Of a stretch of 15,299 nucleotides of DNA, positions 1 through 5,791 are shown piece by piece. The notes beneath the pieces are model-generated. The model searched no databases and was not told the origin of the DNA. It saw nothing but the letters and a program-made list of their open reading frames with translations. Position numbers and translations under genes: made by a program. This stretch comes from Legionellales bacterium (GTDB lineage: Bacteria; Pseudomonadota; Gammaproteobacteria; Berkiellales; Berkiellaceae): NCBI GenBank assembly GCA_023266435.1, contig JAHFQF010000032.1, forward strand, positions 1 to 15,299. The letters are read 5' to 3'. Position 1 is the first letter of the stretch. Each line of letters begins with the position of its first letter.

Positions 1-300
1 CCTCTCCTGCTTGATTTGATTTATTTTCTGTATTATTTTTTTATGCTTTTCACCCGCATGATCAAATGCAATAAAATCCATACCATCAGTCATGGCTCGA
101 AACTCACCAAGACTACAGGTTACTCTTTCAGCCTCTGACTCATTCAAGCCAATATTTTTCTTGGAAAATTTTTCTTTTAACCCTCCCTCGGGTGTCTTAC
201 CTTCTTTAAACCAAATCTCAACTTCTGTGTCATTTTTATATTGCACATAACCTATGACTTCATTGTGACGCAAGATCCCAAGGACCGTTTTTTTTGCCAC
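1..300 (-). CDS. Unrecognised protein, N-terminal 100 residues (gene continues beyond left edge)
   Basis: An uninterrupted minus-strand frame runs from a GTG at 300 to the window edge. The start is fixed by an AGAGGT ribosome-binding site about 4 bases upstream and by in-frame TAA and TAG codons just before it. The protein begins VAKKTVLGILRHNEVIGYVQ. It is hydrophilic and lysine/glutamate-rich, with alternating beta-like segments at 1-35 and a basic helix near residues 82-100 (GEKHKKIIQKINQIKQE). There is no signal peptide or membrane segment in the visible part. I do not recognise the family and assign no function. It lies next to decayed mobile-element pieces, so it may belong to the same accessory region. 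A different 81-residue hydrophobic minus-strand frame overlaps its start, but this frame has the better initiation signal. Confidence 0.6.
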   Translation of the reverse strand, partial: MAKKTVLGILRHNEVIGYVQYKNDTEVEIWFKEGKTPEGGLKEKFSKKNIGLNESEAERVTCSLGEFRAMTDGMDFIAFDHAGEKHKKIIQKINQIKQER

Positions 301-310
301 AAGTGACCTC

Positions 311-333
311 TATTAAATAATATATTTTTAATA
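311..333. repeat. AT-rich inverted repeat upstream of the left-edge gene
   Basis: TATTAAA (311-317) and TTTAATA (327-333) are perfect 7-base arms around a 9-base AT-only spacer. It lies about 10 bases upstream of the GTG start at 300, so it could be an operator or an mRNA leader hairpin. In DNA this AT-rich such a dyad may also be chance. The rest of 334-499 is AT-rich and holds nothing I can name. Confidence 0.3.
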
Positions 334-533
334 GATATCGGCAATTAACGGCATTTCTATAATCGTGCAACCACACGTAATTTAGAAAATATACATAAAG
401 GCTGAAAACAGTGAAAAATAAGAGAAAGACTAAGATAAGATAATCAAATGTAAAACACTGGACTAGATCTGACACTCTTAGGATATGAAATAAGGTGTAT
501 GTCAAAGGCTATAGAGAAAAGGAAAGTGTCATT

Positions 534-626
534 ATGACCATAGCAGAAAAAATCATAAAACCCGAAGCAGGACCGTTAAAGCGAGCGAAACAGTTGAGCA
601 ATGTATCCAGAGTCTGTGAAGCGGGG
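534..626 (+). pseudogene. Truncated IS transposase, N-terminal fragment only
   Basis: An ATG at 534 opens a frame reading MTIAEKIIKP, then a Lys/Leu-rich stretch with NVSRVC. This matches, from memory, the N-terminus of IS481/helix-turn-helix transposases of intracellular bacteria, which start with an AEKIIKPK...LAKQLGNVSQACK pattern. AGGA lies about 12 bases upstream. A TGTCAAAGG at 500, in AT-rich DNA, could be the left terminus of the element, since IS481-type ends begin with TGT. After about 31 residues the frame runs into DNA that is the antisense of an integrase 3' end and stops at 657-659. The DDE catalytic domain is therefore absent, and this is a dead fragment cut off at about 624. 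The family assignment rests on a short match. Confidence 0.55.
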
Positions 627-840
627 CTTATTTATCTGGATCGATCTTCTTATTTTTAGAGGAAGCGTGACGTTCTCTGAGTTCGATATCGATGTACTTA
701 TCTGTAATTTCACTGGATCCATGGCCGGCATCATCTCTGACATGCTCTCTGGGACGAATTTTCACATCTTCTGAAATCCGCCACAACCAGTGCACTGTTG
801 CGGCCTCGAGCTGTAGGGCTTCTTCTGAAAATCCATCTTT
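625..840. repeat. Direct repeat, left copy (integrase 3' end)
   Basis: This segment aligns with 4372-4593 in the same orientation, with about 10 substitutions and a net 6-base gap (roughly 94% identity). The match begins three bases past the integrase stop codon and ends abruptly at ATCTTT. The two copies flank the ankyrin gene. Confidence 0.9.
628..840 (-). pseudogene. Tyrosine recombinase 3'-end fossil
   Basis: The minus strand encodes about 70 C-terminal residues of a tyrosine recombinase, ending in the same TAA as the intact integrase at 4375-5568. The protein is identical to that gene's C-terminus through the DDAGHG and DKYID boxes. The ~10 aligned base differences all look synonymous. 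The exception is box II: the intact HWLRHTGISEDV is replaced by HWLWRISEDV, a net loss of two codons that moves the catalytic Arg out of the H-x-x-R register. Upstream of the Lys at 838-840 the match stops, but the same open frame continues as LPVLYLYP. That resembles LPDLNDNYPLLP of the intact protein, as if about 30 residues were deleted. The frame runs back without interruption to the TAG stop of the ankyrin gene at 892. It cannot make a working recombinase. Confidence 0.85.
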
Positions 841-891
841 AGGGTAGAGGTAGAGTACCGGTAAAGTTTCAAAGTCCTTGGTCTTAATGCA

Positions 892-3800
892 CTAAAAACG
901 CCGCTTGGGTCTAGCAGTTTCTGTTTCTTTTGATTGCAATGCAGCCTCTAGAAGTGCAATGATTTCTGTGTGATTATGCTCTCTAGCTAAATCTAATGCG
1001 GTTTTTCCAGATTTATCGGATAAAGACAAATCTGCACCAGCCTCAATTAATAATCTTACCTTAGAAATATCATTTGGAATGACACACTTATGCAGCGGCG
1101 TCTGCCAATCCGCGTCTTGCTTATTAACACACGCTGGATCTGTTTGAAGCAAAAAAGCTAAGATACGATCTTGCATGATCTTAGTCGCAAAATGCACAGG
1201 ATATCTACCCTGTGTATCACACATTTGTAAAATTTCAGGTTGTTTTTCTACAATCTTTTTTATTTCCCCGAAAAAAGTTCCCTTGCTCAATATGGTAAGC
1301 AATACAGATCCTTCTGGGGTAGGTTGGAGCAATGAAGCCCCATGTTGTAATAAAATTTCCAGGGCTGATTTTATGTGTTTTTCTCGATTTTTATCTTTAA
1401 AACTTAAAACTTTACACAATAAATCTCTGCCTTCTGAATTTGTTTTTTTAATCAAGCTGGAATCTATAGACAACAAATAATTTATTTTCTCCCTCATTCC
1501 TTCTTTAAAGAAATACTCATCTAGCGGTATATTCGTGAGATCGGGATGAGCAACATGCTTCAAAAACAGAGTGAGCGTTTCTAAGCTCCCATGTAGAAAG
1601 ACTTGCTCAAAAGTAGCTGAGATTTTATTTTCTTTCAATAATTTTAAAAAAAGATCAGGATGATCTGACATTATTCTTTTTTTACAAGTATTTGAATATT
1701 TTCCTTTGCTAACATACGCCACAAATAGGTTCATAAGTTCTTTTTGATTTCTTTCTAATGCTTTTTCTAACGCTTCTGCTGGTAGAAACCCTTGATCATC
1801 TTGAGCTAGAAACACTCGAGAGGCACCTTTTTCAAGCAACTTTTTAATACAACACAAAATATCAGGCGATGGATTGTCACAGTACTGTTTAGTAAGCTTT
1901 AACAGACAAACACTGAGTTGTTCGTCGCTACAGTGATCAATCAATTGATTAAAAACATCCAGTCCCCAATCATAAGCGCAACATAGCAAGAGTGGAGAGT
2001 CTTGTGAAATAAGCCTTAATTGATCGGCGTTGCTTAATAAAACCCCTAGCGCATCTCTAGGATTCTTATTTTTTATCACATAAGCAAGATCAGTATCACC
2101 TTGAAAATCTTTTAGAGAAAAATCAATAAAGCCTGATTTATTCAATGTTTCAACGTATTGATAATCGCCTGTAATGACTGCTGCTCGAAGAAATGAAAAC
2201 CCTAATGGAGATTGAGCGTGATGCTCTTGATACGCCATTTTGCTATTTGGTTGGGCGGTAGAAAAAACATAATTCAGGTCTCGATAGGGTGGCTCAAACA
2301 CACAAACACTCATCTCTATTTGGTCAGTGTTATTAGACAAAGATCGATATTTACACTTTAAAATCATATCAAACAGTGTGCTAACATCTCCTCTCTTAAG
2401 GGGTTCTGGTTTTAAAGAAAAATTAGGATCATAATAGTATAAGAAATCTTTACTAACATACATGCTGGTGGCATGCCGTCCGCCACCCAATTGAACTTTA
2501 CTACCCGTGGGTAGTGATAAAAAAATCGAACACCACTCTTTTAATTGTTCAGGGGTATACTCAAGGCATTCATTATTATTGTTATGCCGAACATTGGTTG
2601 TAATAGGACGATCCGTTACAAGCTCTAATTGTTTTACTCTGTCTTTTTGATCTATTTCTAAAATCTCACTATAAGTAGAAGCTTGAAAAATAATGAGTTC
2701 ATTCGTCCAATACTCCATTAACTCATCTAAGTTTTTATACGGTCCAGATTGAAAGTGAGGCACCGGTTGAGTGAGCGCCTCTTTGCTTCCATCCCAATCA
2801 CAAATCAGCTGTAAAATATCATAAAATTCATTTTTCTCATCAGAGTTCCAGCCTTTTTCAAAAAAACACAAAAACATAAAAGAAAGCGCATTGCAGCATC
2901 CTGCTTTACTGAGATACTGACTGGTCTGATAATGTAACTTAAGTCGATACTCAAGATTATGTATGAGGATACGCTGGCTTGTTTCTCTTTTTTGTTGCGC
3001 TGCTTGTTGCATAGGGGGTACATCAATTACTTTGCTTAACAAATCGAGACAAGGTTGATTTTGTCGTTTAATACATAATCCCTGCGGTGTTTCGCCAAAA
3101 TAATTCACCGCTGTTAATAGTTTAGGATCAATGCCATTTTGGCTTTGATGAGCAAGCAATAGCTCTAAAATATCAGACGTGGACTGTGATGCCAAATGAA
3201 AAACATTATTTCCATTGAGATCGGTTTGATTAAAATCAAACTCCAAAAAAAGCATCTTCTTCACTAAATTTATATTATTGATTGAAACCGCAATCATTAA
3301 TAAATTCAAAGATTCTTTAGTTAAAATTTGATGGTCATGTCCGTCTGAAAGTAAATTTTCTGAAAAGTCTATTTTATCATTGATGGCTGTAATTTGTAAT
3401 GGCATTAAACCATAGGCTTTAGATGTGAAACCTTTACTGTCTTTCACCAAATCGAGAGACTCAAAAAAAGCTGCCGTTTCTTGATCTGCACTCACTAGCA
3501 AATAGTCCTTTACATCCAAGTCTAGAATTGGATGTTTTTTTATATAACTCAACTTTTTTTTGATTTGCAGCTCATTTTCATTGATTTTTATAATAAAATC
3601 TTCCAAATCCAGTCCAGCCAACCTGAATTTTTCCGCCATTTTCTCATTCCCAACCAAGGAAAAATAATGCCAGAAAAATGCAATGCTTGGGGAGGATTCC
3701 AATAAAAGCCTAGATTTTTTATCTAAATCCCAAAAGTCCTCAAACGTCACACTAGGATCAGGCGACTCTAAAAGTGCAGACAGTCGTTGTGCTTCAGTAT

Positions 3801-4209
3801 TAACGGCGATAATCTCATGAAGCAAGTCATTCATTTTGACAGGATCGATTTCATTCAAATGCCAGTTTTTGACTTTTTCTTTAGATGCAGAGGGTATAAC
3901 CACATAAAGCTTATACTCAAAAGTAACTTTATTTGCATACAAATACTCTGCAATCTCCAGTCGCTCCTTACGCAAAGCAATCGCAAGCCCAGCGACACAC
4001 TTTGCGCCGTGCTCAACCAGAAATTTAACCTTTTCTTGATCATCTGCTAAAACAGCGTACTCAATTAAAGATTTTCCTTCCACATCGCAGAAATCTAATG
4101 TAGTAGACTCAGGAACAGGTAGCCCTTGGTCAGCTCTTTCTATTTCTTCTGTTTGTCGCGATTCAATAATTGCTAATAGTTCAGAATATTTTTTTTGATA
4201 ATCTGGCAT
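892..4209 (-). CDS. Large ankyrin-repeat protein with embedded YopT/papain-like cysteine protease signature; likely secreted effector
   Basis: The protein has 1105 residues counted from the ATG at 4209; a GTG immediately before it is an alternative start, and a CAGG sits 5-8 bases upstream. Ankyrin-like repeats lie at about 40-95, 299-395, 668-830 and 908-1090. The last pair is canonical (TPLH at about 1038, then LIEAGADLSLSDKSGKTALD). Between them, residues about 410-640 carry GCCNALSF with Cys439 (codon 2893-2895), GGGRHATSMYV with His579 (codon 2473-2475) and YYYDPNF with Asp594 (codon 2428-2430). This is the Cys-His-Asp order and the H-A...D-P-N spacing of C58/YopT-like and related papain-fold proteases. 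The tail is basic (RPKRRF). There is no signal peptide or membrane segment, as expected for a type IV secretion substrate acting in a host cell. The gene is visibly more AT-rich than yheS to bufC and sits between integrase repeats, which suggests transfer. The repeats are certain; protease activity and secretion are inferred. Confidence 0.85.
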   Translation of the reverse strand: MPDYQKKYSELLAIIESRQTEEIERADQGLPVPESTTLDFCDVEGKSLIEYAVLADDQEKVKFLVEHGAKCVAGLAIALRKERLEIAEYLYANKVTFEYKLYVVIPSASKEKVKNWHLNEIDPVKMNDLLHEIIAVNTEAQRLSALLESPDPSVTFEDFWDLDKKSRLLLESSPSIAFFWHYFSLVGNEKMAEKFRLAGLDLEDFIIKINENELQIKKKLSYIKKHPILDLDVKDYLLVSADQETAAFFESLDLVKDSKGFTSKAYGLMPLQITAINDKIDFSENLLSDGHDHQILTKESLNLLMIAVSINNINLVKKMLFLEFDFNQTDLNGNNVFHLASQSTSDILELLLAHQSQNGIDPKLLTAVNYFGETPQGLCIKRQNQPCLDLLSKVIDVPPMQQAAQQKRETSQRILIHNLEYRLKLHYQTSQYLSKAGCCNALSFMFLCFFEKGWNSDEKNEFYDILQLICDWDGSKEALTQPVPHFQSGPYKNLDELMEYWTNELIIFQASTYSEILEIDQKDRVKQLELVTDRPITTNVRHNNNNECLEYTPEQLKEWCSIFLSLPTGSKVQLGGGRHATSMYVSKDFLYYYDPNFSLKPEPLKRGDVSTLFDMILKCKYRSLSNNTDQIEMSVCVFEPPYRDLNYVFSTAQPNSKMAYQEHHAQSPLGFSFLRAAVITGDYQYVETLNKSGFIDFSLKDFQGDTDLAYVIKNKNPRDALGVLLSNADQLRLISQDSPLLLCCAYDWGLDVFNQLIDHCSDEQLSVCLLKLTKQYCDNPSPDILCCIKKLLEKGASRVFLAQDDQGFLPAEALEKALERNQKELMNLFVAYVSKGKYSNTCKKRIMSDHPDLFLKLLKENKISATFEQVFLHGSLETLTLFLKHVAHPDLTNIPLDEYFFKEGMREKINYLLSIDSSLIKKTNSEGRDLLCKVLSFKDKNREKHIKSALEILLQHGASLLQPTPEGSVLLTILSKGTFFGEIKKIVEKQPEILQMCDTQGRYPVHFATKIMQDRILAFLLQTDPACVNKQDADWQTPLHKCVIPNDISKVRLLIEAGADLSLSDKSGKTALDLAREHNHTEIIALLEAALQSKETETARPKRRF

Positions 4210-4232
4210 CACAGACCTGACTTAAAATACCT

Positions 4233-4261
4233 CATATAGCCAGGTTGTCGGTCAATGTTAA
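4233..4261 (-). promoter_or_regulatory. Probable sigma-70 promoter of the ankyrin gene
   Basis: On the minus strand, TTAACA (4261-4256) and TATATG (4238-4233) are separated by 17 bases. The -10 box lies about 24 bases upstream of the ATG at 4209. The -35 matches consensus at 5 of 6 positions and the -10 at 4 of 6. Confidence 0.45.
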
Positions 4262-4335
4262 GAAATTGTTAGAAAAATTCTTTATTTGCTATGACAGCTC
4301 TGGCACACAGGATTGGATGCAGGTCTGATGTGGGG

Positions 4336-4354
4336 TTTAAATATTGAATTTAAA
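4336..4354. repeat. AT-rich inverted repeat beside the integrase 3' end
   Basis: TTTAAAT (4336-4342) and ATTTAAA (4348-4354) are perfect 7-base arms around ATTGA. The 9-mer ATATTGAAT overlaps it at 4341-4349 and recurs at 4359-4367, just short of the integrase stop codon at 4375. Recombinase core sites often lie next to their integrase gene, but no partner copy is visible beside the fossil at 625, so attachment-site status is speculative. Confidence 0.3.
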
Positions 4355-4371
4355 TCGCATATTGAATATCC

Positions 4372-4593
4372 GGCTTATTTATCTGGATCGATCTTCTTAT
4401 TTTTAGAGGAAGCGTGACGTTCTCTGAGTTCGATATCGATGTATTTATCTGTAATTTCACTGGATCCATGACCGGCATCATCTCTGACGTGCTCTCTGGG
4501 ACGAATTTTCACATCTTCTGATATCCCTGTATGCCGCAACCAGTGTACCGTTGCTGCTTCGAGTTGCAGGGCTTCCTCTGAAAATCCATCTTT
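4372..4593. repeat. Direct repeat, right copy (integrase 3' end)
   Basis: This is the counterpart of 625-840 and forms the 3' end of the intact integrase gene. The offset between copies is 3747 bases, the length that would be lost if homologous recombination joined them. Confidence 0.9.
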
Positions 4594-5568
4594 TTGTAAG
4601 CGGGTCATAGCATTATCAAAGCACGATTGTACAATCGTTCGAATACGCCTTGTAGACTCTATAGGACCTTTACCACGTACTTTAGGGAGTAGGGGGTAAT
4701 TATCATTAAGATCGGGTAGCGCGCTTAACTCTAAACTGCTGCGATAGCGTTTCAGTGCATTGAGCATGGCATCGCTGACAGCGATATCTCGCTGCTTGTT
4801 CCCTTTACCTACTGTTGTAAACCACCAGTTTCCATCCGAGTCTCTATGAAAATGACGCATGACTGGAACCCAGCGTTTTGAAGCGGCTAATTCTGAAATC
4901 CGCAAATACATACTAAACAGAGCAGACATAATGAATAACGTCCGTTCATGCTCTGCTGGGTTACTTTCAGCCATCTGCTGAGCAGTCTCTATCACATACG
5001 CCCATTGCAGCTCAGAGAGTCGTCGTACAGTGGCTTTACCTTGTTGTTTTCTAAAGTATTTACTTTTTTGGCGAATCAACGCAACCGGATTACCCTCAAG
5101 ATACTCTTCTTGAATCATAAACTGATAAAAACTGCTGATGGTAGCCATCATGGCTTCAAGGGATTTTTGCGAGAGATAGTACTTTTTTAAGGTTTCACCT
5201 TTACCTTGCTGTAAAAAAGGGCGCCAAGTGTCATTGGGTACCCTCAAGCCTTCTTTAGATAGGAAACGAGGAACTTGCTTACTGCCAATCCAAGCATCCG
5301 GAGGACTTTGACAAAACTGAATATAGTTTTCAAAATCAATACGTTTAATTTGGGCTAATTTTTTCTGAGCGACCAACCACAGCCATTGTAAATAGCGCTC
5401 TAATTCACGGCGATAGGCAGAAAAGGTATCTTGGCTACCACGGTAACTGATTAAAAATTGCCGGGCATGCTCAAAGTCAGATTGATACTCAGATAATCCT
5501 GCAGATAATGGACGCTCCATCAAATGCTCTAAATTATCAAATAGGGGGATGGGCTGTTTGCTACTCAT
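4375..5568 (-). CDS. Tyrosine recombinase / phage-type integrase, intact
   Basis: From the ATG at 5568 the protein has 397 residues. The N-terminal half holds an SAM-like, core-binding region (about 28-165), and the catalytic domain follows. All active-site residues are visible: Arg223 (YLRISELA), Lys255 (GKGNKQR), His342 and Arg345 (HWLRHTG), His367 (DDAGHG) and the nucleophile Tyr376 (DKYID). It should cut and rejoin DNA through a 3'-phosphotyrosine intermediate. Its site and cargo are unknown; no phage or conjugation genes accompany it. The frame extends upstream to a TTG at 5613 with another ATG at 5604. I prefer 5568 because a good promoter lies just before it and would exclude the earlier starts. 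The neighbour downstream on the same strand is the ankyrin gene, and a fossil of a sister integrase lies beyond that. Confidence 0.93.
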   Translation of the reverse strand: MSSKQPIPLFDNLEHLMERPLSAGLSEYQSDFEHARQFLISYRGSQDTFSAYRRELERYLQWLWLVAQKKLAQIKRIDFENYIQFCQSPPDAWIGSKQVPRFLSKEGLRVPNDTWRPFLQQGKGETLKKYYLSQKSLEAMMATISSFYQFMIQEEYLEGNPVALIRQKSKYFRKQQGKATVRRLSELQWAYVIETAQQMAESNPAEHERTLFIMSALFSMYLRISELAASKRWVPVMRHFHRDSDGNWWFTTVGKGNKQRDIAVSDAMLNALKRYRSSLELSALPDLNDNYPLLPKVRGKGPIESTRRIRTIVQSCFDNAMTRLQKDGFSEEALQLEAATVHWLRHTGISEDVKIRPREHVRDDAGHGSSEITDKYIDIELRERHASSKNKKIDPDK

Positions 5569-5575
5569 GCCAGTG

Positions 5576-5604
5576 AGTATATACGCTGTATACACACATG
5601 TCAT
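5576..5604 (-). promoter_or_regulatory. Probable promoter of the integrase gene, implying a leaderless mRNA
   Basis: On the minus strand, ATGACA (5604-5599) is followed by a 17-base spacer and TATACT (5581-5576), each 5 of 6 to consensus. The expected transcription start falls at about 5568-5569, exactly on the chosen ATG, which has no Shine-Dalgarno sequence. The short dyad GTATA...TATAC (5577-5593) overlaps this promoter and could be an operator. Confidence 0.45.
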
Positions 5605-5661
5605 GTCTGACAAAAGAGAGCGGTCGAAATGACAATCTTCACCGGAATGATTAAGTTAAGG

Positions 5662-5689
5662 TTTACAATTCTAACTTAGGGATTATAAT
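5662..5689 (+). promoter_or_regulatory. Sigma-70 promoter of the yheS-tdk-transporter operon
   Basis: TTTACA (5662-5667) and a perfect TATAAT (5684-5689) are separated by 16 bases. Transcription would start near 5696 and give a leader of about 95 bases that contains the palindrome at 5712-5752. Confidence 0.65.
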
Positions 5690-5711
5690 AGAGGATTGCA
5701 CGTTATTAGTC

Positions 5712-5752
5712 ATTTCCGCCCCCGAGCGCACTAAGTACACTCCTGCGGAAAT
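5712..5752. repeat. Intergenic palindromic element
   Basis: The outer arms ATTTCCGC (5712-5719) and GCGGAAAT (5745-5752) are perfect 8-base complements. Nested inside, 5724-5742 forms a second dyad, GAGYGYACT-A-AGTRCRCTC. Its two imperfect positions become G-U pairs if the minus strand is transcribed. The two-storey stem with a small bulge resembles REP/MITE-type intergenic repeats of gammaproteobacteria. No second copy is in this window, and there is no T-run for a terminator. Confidence 0.5.
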
Positions 5753-5791
5753 CCAATCGCTCACACTTTAAAGCAGGCTTATTGTAGTTTT

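Noticed and set aside
260..505. Hydrophobic 81-codon minus-strand frame
   Set aside because: It overlaps the start of the left-edge gene, which has a better ribosome-binding site. Its own start falls in the probable IS end, and its hydrophobicity follows from T-rich DNA.
627..659. Apparent continuation of the transposase as YLDRSSYF, similar to the YSRDSFYRF of that family
   Set aside because: These bases are an exact copy of the antisense of the integrase 3' end, so the resemblance is chance.
1175..1480. Plus-strand frames inside the ankyrin gene (also 3787-4050)
   Set aside because: They are antisense shadows of a continuous coding frame with clear repeats, and have no initiation signals.
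4375..5613. Integrase as part of a prophage or conjugative element
   Set aside because: No capsid, tail, replication, relaxase or transfer gene occurs in the window, and no tRNA-type attachment site is visible.
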